From contig OX465598.1 of assembly GCA_950022295.1 (NCBI GenBank), forward strand, positions 301,952,001 through 302,016,000: a stretch of 64,000 nucleotides of DNA, written 5' to 3'. Origin of the DNA: Bromus sterilis. Taxonomy: Eukaryota; Streptophyta; Magnoliopsida; Poales; Poaceae. This document shows positions 47,002 through 59,595 of the stretch, one piece after another; within the stretch, counting starts at the first letter, position 1, and every line of letters starts with the position of its first letter. Made by a program: the position numbers and the translations under genes. The notes under the pieces were generated by a model, which did no database searches, was not told the origin of the DNA, and saw nothing but the letters and a program-made list of their open reading frames with translations.

Positions 47002-48866
47002 CAACATAAAGAAAGATAAAATCTATCATGATGTATGCAAATTTTATCCTCTGCCAGTGTAGCAGGATATGCAATGATACTAGCGCGTCATGTAGCAATA
47101 ATAAGGGAAAGGCCCAACTAACATGCGGCTCCTCGATCAAGCAAAAGCATGTATGACATGAATATCAAGTCCTGAGAGGGTGGATGTTGCATGGCAATGT
47201 ATCTCGGAAATGATATGGAAACGCCTTGATAGGTAGGTATGGTGGATGTTTTGTGGAAGATATAGGTAGGTTTATGATGACAGAGCATATCAAGCCAAGC
47301 GTTTGGATGCACCGGCGAAGTATGCGCCAACTCTCAAGGTGAGAAAGGGAAATTCACGGTACTAAAGAGGCTAGCAAAATATGGGAAAGTGGAAGTGCCA
47401 ACAATCGAATACTCGCATTAGTCCGAAGAACTCATGCACTTATTATCGGCAACTCTCTATCTAATCGCGAGGTTCACAAAGAGACGAGTACCCCGAGGAG
47501 GAGTGTATGCGGGTTTGGTTATCCTTGCGCATCCTCGATTCAATGTACGTGATGGTACTCTATATATTCCAACCCCTCCGGAGGTTAGCGATCCATCTAC
47601 TAGCTAGATTTCTCAACTAATTTTTTGTATTTTTTGAAAATAAGCACAGATTGCCCAAAATACGACACCTATCACTGATAGGCTCAAGCTCTTGGCACCC
47701 TAATGTCCAAACATTACTCTAATCAATACCTCAAAACTATTGCCAGTTACTACTACACTTGTAATAGCAACCTTAATTATCTACTCATGCATGACACAAA
47801 ACTCAGTGCAACAAGCCAACTCTCTAAACAAGATAAGCATGAAAACTCAAGAGAGTTCCTAAAAAAGATAAGCATGAAAACTAAGAGCTAAGCATGACAG
47901 TAGATATGAAAAGATATAGAACACACACAAAAAGAATGATAAGCATGCAAGCCTGTGTTGTGTTCTACGGTGGAGTGGAGCGTGTTTCTCTCCCAATCAA
48001 TGAAGGCTAGGATCCAACTTGTTATGAACATCAAGTAAAACTAAAACAAACTAAAAATTAAAGAGTGAGACGCTCCAAGTCTAGCACATAACATATGAAG
48101 CGATAAAAATATAGCATGGAGAAGGACGAACTGATGATTGTTGATGGAGAAGGGGATGCACGGGGGGCATCCCCAAGCTTAGACGCTTGAGTCTCTTTGG
48201 ATATTTCTTGGGGGTGCTTGGGGTCATCCCCAAGCTTTAGTGCTTGACACTCCTGAATCCTCTTTCATCATCTTCCTTTGCATACTTGAAAACTCCCTTC
48301 ATACGAAACTCATCAGAAGCTGATTAGAGTGGTTAGTACCCATAATAAAATAACTTTTCTCCACTAGAAATAAAGATATTCTTGAAGGTATAATTTTTCT
48401 CATGATTGCCAAAAAGTTTTTGCAAATAAAAAGCAAGATTAAGGTTTGCAAAAAGATGAAAACGCAAAACGTGGCAGAATATGTGAAAACAGACCAGCAG
48501 GTAGTAAATAATTTTTTTGGGGTACTTCTGCAACTCAAATAAAAAAGAACTCAGAACAGACGCACGAAAGCTAATTGTATAGTGCATGCTGTCAAATAAA
48601 TTAAGATAAAAAAGATGATCTCGTGATTTATGGCTAATTTTTCCGTCAAGGGGACAAAATCTGTTTCTGGACAGCATGTCACAACTTTTGAACTTTCTTG
48701 AAATCAGAGGCTAAAACTTGGCACAAAGCTTGAAAATAAAGATACAATGATGTTGCTACAGTAGTAACAAGCATCAAGACCACTAAAACTAAAAGTAAAA
48801 ACATCTTGGGTTGCCTCTCAACAAGCGATTTCTTCTATGCATTTTAGCTAGGCATGAAGATGCTTC
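47002..48866 (-). other. Untranslated internal region of element E, second part
   Basis: No supported ORF. Contains two internal copies of the PPT-like string catccccaagctt (48168-48180 and 48225-48237). Near 48811 it includes a block parallel to 53521 of G. Collinear with 51873-53570 of G. Confidence 0.7.
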
Positions 48867-49890
48867 TCATATGAATAAGGATTTGAAGAAAAAGAAAGCA
48901 TCAAGAAGAAAATATGAAACACATTTAAGCCTAACCAACTTCCTATGCATGGGAAACTTGTAAATAAATAAATTACGAAAGCACAAAGTGACAAGCATAG
49001 GAAGGTGGAACAAGAGCAACTTCAAAACTTTCATCAAGAAGAGAGGTGTTTTTGTAACATGAAAGTTTTTATAACCAAGCTTTCCTCTCTCAAAGTAATT
49101 TTCAGTATTATCATGAACAACATCAAGAATATAACTATCACATAAAGCATGTTGTTCATGACCTACGAGCATACATGTAAATTTTTCAACACGGTCTTTA
49201 GGAACATAAGATAAATGCAACCCATCACATTGAGCCTTAATAAGAGAACAATTCTCCGGAATATGAGTTGGAGATTTCAAAAGGATAATAGGACAATCAA
49301 GTGTGGGTGCAATAACAACAATTTCATGCTTAACATAAGGAACTATAGCAAGTTAATCTTCGCAAGCATAATCCATATGGACATCATGGCCATCAACAAA
49401 GCAAGTATCAAGATCTTCAAAAAGGGATGTATCAAGTGAGTCCTCGGAATCATAGGATTCCTCATCATAGCAATCATTCGAATCTTCTTGGGAAGCAAGC
49501 ATTTTATTTTTAAAATCCTCAATATAATCATTGCAAATATAATTCTCAAAGCAATAAGCAAGAACAGCAAGGTTTTTCAGATTTGTGAATAGTATCGTAA
49601 TGCTTTTCAATCAAAGAAGCAATCTCATAAGCACCCTTAAAAGCAACAAACTCTTCAATCTTTTCAACATCAAAGTAATCATAAAAACCTTTAGCATAAG
49701 AAGATAGGATCTCATTTTCATTAAATTTACATTGGAAGGGAAGGTGTTTGCAATATTTTCTAGAGCAGCAAGTAAAATCATAAATGTAGCACAAACACTC
49801 AACATAGCAATAAGAAGTATTTATTTGATCCAATAAGTGTTTCCCTTTCTGAGATAGGCGGTGTCGCGTATAATGAGCATGCTCATCCAA
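48867..49890 (-). pseudogene. Degenerate ORF of element E, unknown function
   Basis: Read on minus from 49890 (MDEHAHYTRHRLSQKGKHLL), about 340 codons. The frame shifts near 49580 (between HKSEK and LAVLAYCFE), then an in-frame TAA follows YACED at about 49353, after which the same frame continues (PYVKHEIVVIAPTLDCPI) to 48867. No gag, protease, RT or integrase motif is visible. It contains Cys-rich (CYVECLCYIYDFTCCS) and acidic (DSNDCYDEESYDSEDS) stretches. It sits where gag is expected, directly downstream of the leader. I recall similar ORFs from wheat Athila-type repeats but cannot assign a function. Confidence 0.65.
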
Positions 49891-50152
49891 TAATTTACCT
49901 CAACCAAGTTGGTTGGGTTTATAGCGCGAGCACAAATTGATCGAAGAAGATCTAGATGGAACATGTCCATCCTACCATTTTTGGGTGGTTCCACACCCAT
50001 GGTAAAGATAGCATCAGTAGGCAGACAAAGACAATGACAAAAGGTAGCAACTTTTTTTTTGGTTTTTCATATAAGACTCAAAAGCAAAGACTAGAAAGTA
50101 AACTAACAAAGATAAAAGATAGTGTGCAACTCCCCTATCTTGAAGATTGGAG

Positions 50153-50170
50153 TCCCCAACAACAGCGCCA
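50153..50170 (-). other. Second PBS-like motif in the leader of element E
   Basis: On minus TGGCGCTGTTGTTGGGGA, three mismatches to the tRNA-Asp-type PBS and 63 bp downstream of the primary site. Confidence 0.5.
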
Positions 50171-50215
50171 GAAATTTAGCGGTTGATGGGACCAATCTTC
50201 GGTTGCACCTCGGAA

Positions 50216-50233
50216 TCCCCAGCAACGGCGCCA
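50216..50233 (-). other. Primer binding site of element E (tRNA-Asp type)
   Basis: On minus TGGCGCCGTTGCTGGGGA, one mismatch to the canonical Athila/Tat primer site, close to the LTR edge at 50244. Confidence 0.85.
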
Positions 50234-50243
50234 AGAATTTTCT

Positions 50244-51872
50244 TGATGGTACGAGAGATGATAACGGCTTCTTGTCCTTCGTTGGTTACCCCAAGTGGAA
50301 GATTGAGATGTAGATAACAACAAATTTCCCTTACACGAGGACTGTAAGGTTTATCGAATCCAGGAGGACTCCAATATCGACAAGTAGGTGGTAAAGTGAA
50401 CAATGGCGCCGTTCACAACCGAGGTTGCTTACTTTACCTGGACCTGCACACACAACAAGTAACTTTGCTCCCAACGAAGAACAGAGGGGTTGTCAATCCC
50501 TCCGGCCTTGTCGTTTACAGAGGATCAACTGCAAGAGGATAATGATAGTGGTAGTGATAGCAACTTAAAGTAAAGGCAATAAATAAAGTGGAGGTGTAAA
50601 CAATGGTGGAAATATGGACTAGTTTCCCATCATGTTCACTAGTGATGTATCTCTCCCAAAAGACGATAAAACAACTATCCCGGGTGAATAGATTACAGCT
50701 GGTCAATTGATAGAATTATAAACGCACCACAATACTAATTATGCTACAAGAAAGTTAGAGGCTCAAAAGTGTGGACAGTACGCCAAGACAACTAGACCGA
50801 AATCCATCCGCATCTACTCAAAAGTGTGAACATTTCGCTGGTATTACGTTGCGAGCCCCACCCAAAGTGTAAACTCAAATCAACAGATAATTGCATTAAC
50901 AATCTATGCGTAAGGTAAACAATCCTTGCAACCGCGGTTACAAGCACCGTTGTTTTCTCTCTGGTGGCAACAACACATCCCCTAGTCCCATGTCTCTGTC
51001 ACTCAAGCTAGGCATTAGGGGGCATGAACCCACAATCATGCATAACGCTACCTCTTGGAGTTACTATCTACTACTTGGCCAAAACAATAAAAAGTAACGG
51101 AGAACATGAAAGAATTACTCAAGAACAAAATATAAAAGGTAAACCAAATATATAACTCATCACGATATGAACATGATCTCATAATCCATCGGATCCCAGC
51201 AAATACAACATTGCAACAGCAGGAAAATTACATATGTGTCTTAATCATGTTGGGAAGCTCACAAGGACTAAAAATTGAATAACAAGATTGGAGAGAAGAC
51301 ATCACATAGCTACTGGTCATGGGTCCATGGTCTAAGGGGGACTACTCACGACACATCCGGGAAGCGTCCATGGTGGTGGAGAAGCTCCCGGAGGTCAATC
51401 CTCCCTCCGGCAGGGTGCCGGGAAGAGGTCTTCTGGTGCTCCCGATCTTGGAAGCGCGGTGGCGGCAGAACAGAGAGGTATTTTGCGATGCGGGATTCTC
51501 CTCGAGGGTTTTTCTGACGAAGAGGTAATAGAGGCCAAAGGGGGCAGCCAGGGGCCACCCAGGGATCCCAGGCGCCCTGGTGGCGCGGCTAGGGGTGGGG
51601 CCGCGCCACCCTGGTCCTCCTTAGGGGTTCCGGATGCTTCCGTTCTGCTGATTTTTATTCTGATTTTTTTGGAGTTTTTTGAGCACTTTTAATTGGGGTA
51701 AAATCACTGCAACTAAAAGACATCAGCAGAAAAAAAACTGCCACTTGGTGCACTGAGTTAGTAGGTTAGTCCAAATATGTGTAAAATGATATAAAAGTGT
51801 AGCAAAACATGTAAATGTCACATAAATGTGAATGGAACAAGCAGAAATTATATATACGTTAGGGACGTATCA
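50244..51872 (-). repeat. 5' LTR of element E
   Basis: 1629 bp, on plus from TGATGGTACGAG to GGGACGTATCA, followed by CATGG and G sequence. Confidence 0.9.
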
Positions 51873-53480
51873 CATGGCAATGTATCTCAGAAAGGAAATG
51901 GAAATTCCTTGATAGGTAGGTATGGTTGTTGTTTTTAGGAAGGCTATAAGGAGGTTTATGATGACAGAGTGTATCATGCCAAGGGTTTGGATGCACCGGC
52001 GAAGTTTGCATCAACTCTCATGATGAGAAAGGGCAATGCACGGTACCAAAGAGGCTAGCAAAATATGGAAGGTGGAAGTGTCAACAATCGAATACTCACA
52101 TTAGTCCAAAGAACTCATGAACTTATTATCGGTAACTCTCTATCTAATCAGGAGGTTCACAAAGAGACAAGTACCCCGAGGAGGAGTGTATGGGGGATTG
52201 GTTATCCTTGCGCATCCTTGACCCATGGTACGTGAGGGTACTCTATATATTCCAACCCCTCCAAAGGTTAGTGATCCATCTAGTAGCTAGAGTTCTCAAC
52301 TATTTTTTTTGTAGTTTTCGAAAATAAGCATGGATTTCCCAAAATACGACATCTATCACTAATAGGCCCAAGCTCTTGGCACCAAAAGTCCAGACATTAC
52401 TCAAATCAATACCTCAAAACTATTGTAAGTAGTAAGTTACTACTATAATTATAATAGCAACCTCAATTACCTACTCATGCAAGAAACACAACTCAGTGCA
52501 ACAGAACAACTCTCTTAAACAATATAAGCATGACAACTCAAGAGAGTTCAAAAAGAAACAACCTAAATAAAATCTCCTAAGAAAGATAAGCATGAAAACT
52601 AAGAGCTAAGCATGACATCAGCTACGAAAAAAAATAAAGAACAGACAATGAAAGATAAGCATGCAAACCTATGTTGTGTTCTAGGGTGGAGTGGAGCGTG
52701 TTCCTCTCCCAAACAAAAAAGGCTAGGGTCCAACTTGTTATGACCAGCAATAAAAAGCAAACAGACTTTAAAGTAAAGAGCGAGACGCTCCAAGCATAGC
52801 ACATAACACATGAAGTGATAAAAATATAGCATGGAGAAGGACGAACTGATGATTGTTGATGGAGAAGGGGATGCATGGGGGCATCCCCAAGCTTACACAC
52901 TTGAGTCTCCTTGGATATTTCTTGGGGGTTCATGGGGGCATCCCCAAGCTTGATCTTTTGACACTCCTGGATCTTCTTTCATCATCTTCCTTCGCATACT
53001 TGAAAACTCCCTTCATAGGAAACGCATCATAAGCTGAATAGAGTGGTTAGTACCCATAAATAAATAATGTATCTCTACTAGAAACAAAGATTTCCATGAA
53101 TCACTACTGTTTCTCAATATTTCCAAAAAAAATTGCAAAGAAAAAGCAAGATTAAGATTTGCAAAACAAAGAAAACGCAAAACGTGGCAGAATCTATGAA
53201 AAACAGACCAGCAGGTATTAAATAATTTTTCCAGGGCACTTCTACAACTCAAATAAAAAATTAAGAACATACCGCAGAAAGAAAATTGTATAGATCATAC
53301 TCTCAAAAAATTCAGATCAAAAAGATGATATGGTGATTTTTGGTGAATTTTTCCGTCAAGCAGACATAATTTGTTTCTGGACAGCATGTCACAACTTTTG
53401 ATTTTTCTTGCAATCGAAGGCTAAAACTTGGCACAAAGCTTTAAAATAAAGATACAATGATGTTTCTACAGTAGTAATAA
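51873..53480 (-). other. Untranslated internal region of element G
   Basis: Non-coding, collinear with 47171-48840 of E. Two PPT-like strings at 52882-52894 and 52939-52951. No domain-bearing ORF, and nothing resembling RT or integrase. Confidence 0.7.
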
Positions 53481-53492
53481 GCATCAAGGCCA

Positions 53493-54000
53493 CTAAAACT
53501 GAAAGTAAAAACATTTTGGGTTGCCTCCCAATAAGCGCTTTCTTTTATGCCTTTTATCTAGGCATGATGCAAAAAGATCAAGTTTGTCAACTTTAAATGA
53601 ATAAGTTGCCCGTGTAACAGACTCATAAGGTAACTTCATCTTCTTTCGAGGGAAGTGTTCCATTCCCTTTTTGAGGGGGAATTGGAATCTAATAGTCCCT
53701 TCTTTAATATCAATGATAGCACCAACGGTGCGGATAAAAGGACGTGTCAAAATAATTGGACATGAGGGATCACACTCAATGTCCATGACAAGAAAATCAA
53801 CGGGAACATAATTATCATTGACAACAATAAGAACATCATCAATCCTCCCTAAATGTTTCTTTATGGAAGAATCAACAAGACGAACACCAAAAGAACATGG
53901 ATCAAAAGGTTTCAATTCAAGGATATTATACATTCTTTTGGGTAAAACGGAGGCACTAGCTCCAACATCACATAAATCAAAGCAAGAAAATTATTCATTT
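53493..54000 (-). pseudogene. Protease region of element G (Athila type)
   Basis: On minus, LCDVGASASVLPKR just upstream of 53933 supplies an Asp-Val-Gly-Ala active-site motif. It is followed by LVDSSIKKHLGRIDDVLIVV, VPVDFLVMDIECDPSCPIIL and RPFIRTVGAIIDIKEG, the characteristic Athila/Tat retropepsin series. The ORF part 53493-53933 is open for 146 codons and ends at 53493, where an intact Athila element would run on into RT. No RT follows. Connected upstream to the gag part at 54152 through a region with frame damage. Confidence 0.85.
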
Positions 54001-54151
54001 TGATTTTGACCATAGGATCCCAACCATCTTCTAGTTTTCTAGGAATAGAAACCTCTAACTTGAGTTTCTCCTCCCTAGCTTTGATAAGAGCATTGGTAAT
54101 ATTCTCGGTGAAGCAATGTTGAATGAACTAGTGTGAGGGTCTTTGGCCCTT

Positions 54152-55500
54152 CTATGCAAAAAAAGTGATAACTTCAGAAAGACTACAATTATCAAAATCA
54201 AGTTTACTACCATTAATTAAATTGGTAGTTATGTCATCTAAGCTCATTCTCTTGGTAGTCTCTAAATTCATGGGACCTTCTTGTCCTAAAGTTGAGGTAT
54301 TAGCATCACCATTGATAGGTCCATTTGGTGAACGAGGGATGTGTTGGCTGCTAAAGGTTTTGAGATCCTCAACAAATTGTATAGTAGCAATAGTAGTGTG
54401 TGTAGGAAGGCTCTCAATTATATCTTCCTCTTCTTTCTCTCTAGCCCATCTATCTTGAATAGCATTCATGGGTGTAGTTTTTCTTTCCTCAAGGGGAGAA
54501 GTTCTAATTTTAAGCATCTCTACATGATGACCTACGTTGTCTACCTTCAAAGAGATACTATCTAATTTTTTTGATTTCTCTTCTACACTCGTATTTAAGG
54601 CCTTTTGAGAAGTGATAAAGTACTTAAGCATGCTCTATAATTCAAAAGTGGAGTTTTTGGTGCTAGGATATGTGTTATTGTTCCCACAGTTGTTGGATGG
54701 GAACGTTCTAGGATTGTTGCTACCAAAGTTACTCCTATAAGAATTATTATTGAAGTTCTTCCTAGAAATAAAATCAACATCTACTTCCTCTCTTTCTTGA
54801 GCAACCAAAGAATTTAAAGGAACATCATGAGGATCAATAGGAGCTTGCTTAGTAAGTAGAGACATGATCAAGTCAACCTTTTCATTTAAAGAGGAGATCT
54901 CCTCAACAGAGTTTACCTTCGTACATGTTGGAGATCTTTCTGTGTGCCATTGAGAATAATATTTCATCATCTCGTCCAATAGCTTCGTGGCAGCACCAAG
55001 TGTAGTTGACATGAAGGTTCCCCCCGCGGCCGAGTCCAACAGATTCCACGAGGTAAAGTTCAATCCTGCATAGAAAGTCTGGATAACCATCCAAGTATTC
55101 AAACCATGTGTAGGGCAATTCTTAACAAGGGATTTCATACGTTCCCAAGCTTGGGCAACATGTTCATTATCCGGTTGCCTGAAATTCTTAATGTTACTTC
55201 TCAACCGGATAATTTTAGCTGGTGGGTAGTACTTCCCAATGAAAGCATCCTTGTACTTATCCCAAGAATCTATGTTATTACTAGGCAAGGATTGAAGCCA
55301 CTCCTTAGCTCTTCCTCTTAAGGAGAAGCGAAAAAGCTTAAGTTCAACAATGTCTCCATCTATTCTTTGTACTTTTGCATATCACAAAGCTCAACAAAAT
55401 TATTTAAGTGCAAAGCAGCATCATCTCCAGCACCGGAGAATTGTTCTTTCATAACAAGATTAAGCAAAGCAGGTTTGATTTCATATGAAGGTGTTGAGTG
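54152..55500 (-). pseudogene. gag: gag of element G (Athila type)
   Basis: On minus. Around 55490-55330 the start region reads KPALLNLV, MKEQFSGAGDDAALHLNNF and ELCDMQKYKE, then a stop and a frame change near 55360. 55288-54635 is open for 217 codons with the gag pattern WDKYKDAFIGKYYPP, RSNIKNFRQPDNEHVAQAWERMKSLVKNCPTHGL and FYAGLN. After a stop at about 54633 the same region continues as 54631-54152, a charged linker (EERKTTPMNAIQDRWAREKEEED). This is the standard plant gypsy gag core. It supplies structural protein only, since no enzymes beyond protease are present. Confidence 0.85.
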
Positions 55501-55727
55501 GAAGGTGGAGCAATAGGAGTGCAAATAAAGTCATTGTTTTTGTGACTAGTGAAGTCACACAACTTGGTGTTTTCAATGGAACCCATAGTAACAACAAGCA
55601 AGAGAAAAGTAACTAGTTTTTGTGGTTTTTGGTATAAGACTCTAAAGCAAAAACTAGAAAGTAAACTAACAGGACTAAAAAGCAAAGGTAAAAGATAGTG
55701 TGCAACTCCCCTATCTTGAAGATTGGA

Positions 55728-55818
55728 GTCCTTGACAACGTTGCTAGAAATCATTCTAGCTAGGGAGTTTTCGGGGCCAGTCTTTTGTTGCACCTCAGAG
55801 TCCCCGAAAAAAGCGCCA
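55728..55818 (-). other. Leader of element G with two PBS-like motifs
   Basis: 55801-55818 (on plus tccccgaaaaaagcgcca) is a degenerate tRNA-Asp-type PBS next to the LTR. 55728-55745 (tccttgacaacgttgcta) is a weaker second copy. Same arrangement as in E. Confidence 0.5.
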
Positions 55819-56366
55819 GAAAATAGCTTGATGGCACTGAAGTAGTGCTCCTCGTTGGCTACCGAAAGTGGAAGGTTGAGAAGTAGACAGTGGCTAATTT
55901 CCCTCGGTGAAGATACCAAGGTTTGTCTCTCGTAGGACTCCAAGAGAAGAAAGAAGGTGGTGAAGAAAGTTACGCGCCGTCTGAATAGAAATCATTTTCT
56001 TAACCTGGACCTGCACACGACATAACTAACTTAGCTCCCAACGAGTTCAGAGAGGTTGTCAGTCTCTCTGGTCTTGTTGTTTACAAAGGATCAAACACAC
56101 GGTGGAAATAGTAGTGGTGATTGCAACTGAAAGGAAATAAAAGCAGTAAAAGAGTTGAGGTGTAAACAATGGTGGAAATATGGACCGGTGTCCCATGATG
56201 TTCACTAGCGATGTATCTCTCCCAAAAGACGACAAAACAGCTATGCTGAGTGAACAAATTACAACTGGGCAATTGACAGAATTCTAAACGCACCGCAATG
56301 ATAATTATGCTACAAGAAAGTTAGAGGCTCAATCGTATGGGCGGTACGCCAATAATAGTAGACCGT

Positions 56367-59300
56367 TGATAATAACTCCTCATGGTTACCCCAAGTGGAA
56401 GGTTAGATGTTGTGTAGTAGCAAGATTTCCCTTGGCAAAGATACCAAGGTTGAGGTCGACCGGTAGGACTCCAAGGTCGACAAGTACGCGGTGAAGTGAA
56501 AAATGGCGTCGTTCACAATCTTAGATTGCTTGACTTCACCTGGACATGCACACACAACAGATAACTTTGCTCCCAACGAGTATAGAGAGGTTGTCGATCT
56601 CACCGGCCTTGCTGTTTACAAAGGATTGATACGTCTAAAACGTATCTATAATTTCTTCTTGCTCCATGCATCTTTTGTGTGATATTTCTATGATATTGAT
56701 GCACTTCATTACACTTTTGATCATATTTGGACTAACCTATTAACTCAGTGCACCCCAATGCCAGTTCCTGTTTTCTGCTGTTTTTGTATTTCAGGTTTTC
56801 CCATTACTTAAAGTGCCAGAAAAATTCCGGGAGAAATATAGTAAAAATCAGCGTACAGGAAGCTTCGGGAAGAGCCAAAGTGGGGCCAGAGGGGAGACAG
56901 GGGTGGCCCAAGCGGCCACCTGGCACGGAAACCCCCTAGGCCGCGCCAGGGGGGCGCCTGGGGCCACTGGTCCACCTCTGGCTTCCCCCCTTCGCCTATA
57001 TATTTCTCTCATCCCGAAACCCTGGAGGACAGAACACTTTTTCGCGATCTCTCCTCTGTTCCGCCACCGCAGCGCTTCTAAGATCGGGAGCACCAGGAGC
57101 CCTCTTCCCGGCACCCTGCCGGAGGGAGGAACCACCTCCGGGAGCTTCTCCACCACCATGGATGCTTCCTGGATGAACCGTGAGTAGTCCACCTTGGACC
57201 ATGGGTCCATGATCAGTAGCTATGTGATGTTCTCCTCCCTTCTTTGTTCTTCATGGTTTAGACCTCGTGAGCTGCCCTACATGATCGAGGCACATATGTA
57301 ATCTTTCTGCTGTTGCTATGCTGAGTTTGCTGGGATCTGATGGATTATGAGACTATGTTTAGATTGTGTTTGAGTAATATACTTGATTCTCCTCTTTTAT
57401 ATTTATGTTCTTGAGTAATTCTTGCATGTTCTCCTTTGCTGTTTATTGCTTTGGCCAAGTAGTAGGTAGTAACTCCAAGAGGGAGCGTTATTCATGATTG
57501 TGGGTTCATGCCCTCTGATGACTAGCTTGAGTGACAGAAACATGTGTCTAGGGGATGTGTTGTTGCCACAAGGGAGAAAACAATGGTGCTTGTACTTGCG
57601 GGTGCAAGGATTGTTTACTTTACGCAAAGTTCTTTAATGCAGTTGTCTGTTGCTTTGAGTTTACACTTTGGGTGGGATTCGCAACTTAATACCAGGGAGA
57701 TGTTCTGGATAGATATCTCAAGGTGGATGATTAGTAGGTAGATGCAGATGGATTTCGGTGTACTTGTCTTGGCGTACCGCCCATGCTTTTGAGCCTCTTC
57801 CTTTCTTTGTAGCATAGTTAGCATTGGTTTGCGCACATAATCCTGTCAATTTCCCAGCTGTAATTTATTTACTAGTGAACATCATGGGACCCCGGTCCAT
57901 ATTTCCACCACTGTTTACACCCACTATTTATTTTCTTCTTTATTTCCTTTTTTGTTTCTTTCGCTATCATTATTATCCTGTGCGTTTGACCCTTTGTAAA
58001 CAACAAGGCCGGATTGACAACCTCTCTGAACTCATTGGGAGCAACGTTATCTGTTTTATGTGCAGGTCCACGTCAACCGCCTAATTGCTGGCGCCGTTTT
58101 CACCTTCCTGTCGTTGTCGGAGTCCTACTGGAGACAAACCTTGGTATCTTCACCGAGGGAAATTTTCTGCTGTCTACATCTCAACCTTCCACTTTGGGTA
58201 ACCAACGAGGGGCGAGAAGCCATCAAGGATCAACACAACAGATAATAGGTAGTGATAATTGCGACTGGAAAGTAAAAATAGGAAGTAAATTGAGCGTGTA
58301 AACAATGATGAAAATATGGACCGGGGTCCCATGACGTTCACTAGTGATGTCTCTCCCAAAAGACGATAAAACTGCTATGTGAGGTAAACAAATCACAGCT
58401 GGGCAATTGACAGGATTATGGGCGCAAACCAATGCTAGCTATGCTACAAAGAAAGGAAGAGGCTCAAAAGCATAGGTAGTACGCCAAAATAAGTAGACCG
58501 AAATCCATAAGCATCTACTACTAATCATCCACCTTGAGATATCTATCCAGAACATCTCGCTGGTATTAAGTTGCGAGCCCCACCCAAAGTCTAAACCCAA
58601 AGCAACAGACAACTGCATTAAAAGAACTTTGCGTAAAGTAAACAATCCTTGCAACCGCGGTTACAAGCACCGTTGTTTTCCCCCTTGTGGCAACATCACA
58701 TCCCCTAGACTCATGTTTCTGTCACTCAAGCTAGTCATCAGGGGGCATGAACCCACAATCAAGCATAACGGTTCCTCTTGGAGTCACTAGCTACTAGGCC
58801 AAAGCAATAAACAGCAACGGAGAACATGCAAGAATTACTCAAGAACAAAAATATAAAAGATAAGAACGAAATATATTACTCAATCACAATCTGAACATAG
58901 TCTCATAATCCATCAGTACCCAGGAAACTCAGCATAGGAACAACAGGAAGAATTGCATATGTGCCTTGATCATGTAGGTAGCTCACAAGGTCTTATCCAT
59001 GAAGAACAAAGAGGGGAGGAGAACATCACATAGCAACTGATCATGGACCCATGGTCCAAGGTGGACTACTCACGGATCATCCGGGAAGAGTCCATGGTGG
59101 AGGAGAAGCTCCCGGAGGTCCATCCTCCCTTCGGCAGGGTGCCAGGAAGCGCGGCGGCGGCGGAACAGAGGCGAGATCGCGAAAAAGGTTTCTATCTTCG
59201 GAGGTTTACCATGACGGAGAATAAATAGGCGAAGGGGGAAGCCAGGGGGGCCACCAGGGGTCCAGTAGGCACCCTGGCGCAACCCCACTCCTGGCCACAC

Positions 59301-59595
59301 TAGGAGGGCGCCTGGGGCCCTGGTGGGTCCCCTCTGGCCCCTCCTCGGTGATTCCCTAAGCTTCCAAAGCGCATATTTTTTATTGTATTTCCCGAAATTT
59401 TTGGGGCATTTTTAATACGGAGGAAACCTGAAATAGAAAAACGGCAGAAAAAAGGAAGTGGCACTAGGGTGCACTGAGTTAATAGGTTAGTCCAAATATG
59501 ATCAATAGTGTATGAAAGTGTATATAAAACATAGCAATATCACACAAAACATTCATGGAGCAAGCAAAAACTATAGATACGCATGCGACGTATCA
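56367..59595 (-). mobile_element. I: solo LTR in the G 5' LTR, itself carrying J
   Basis: On plus from TGATAATAACTCC to GCGACGTATCA, flanked by ACCGT at 56362-56366 and 59596-59600. Without J its length is about 1.63 kb. No internal retrotransposon DNA. Confidence 0.92.
56627..58225 (+). mobile_element. J: solo LTR in plus orientation, nested in I
   Basis: 1599 bp from TGATACGTCTAAAACG to AGAAGCCATCA, flanked by AGGAT at 56622-56626 and 58226-58230. The only member of this LTR family here in the opposite orientation. A short ORF near 56813-57187 lies in the GC-rich part and is not supported as a gene. Confidence 0.93.

Larger units (their letters stand above)
42793..51872 (-). mobile_element. 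Element E: Athila-like non-autonomous LTR retrotransposon inserted in G
   Basis: Minus strand, 9080 bp including nested solo LTR F. LTRs are 50244-51872 (5') and 42793-44322 (3'). CATGG flanks it at 42788-42792 and 51873-51877, and G sequence continues across. The internal region has a tRNA-Asp-type PBS (50216-50233), one degenerate ORF (49890-48867) and long non-coding DNA, with no gag, RT or integrase. The first LTR base at 42793 is C instead of the expected T. Confidence 0.88.

Noticed and set aside
48299..48677. Possible envelope-like ORFs with hydrophobic runs in the 3' region of E
   Set aside because: AT-rich sequence gives Phe/Leu-rich frames. They are short, overlapping, not conserved with G, and lack a signal peptide plus transmembrane layout.
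54165..54458. Plus-strand ORF of 97 codons
   Set aside because: Shadow of the minus-strand gag linker of element G.
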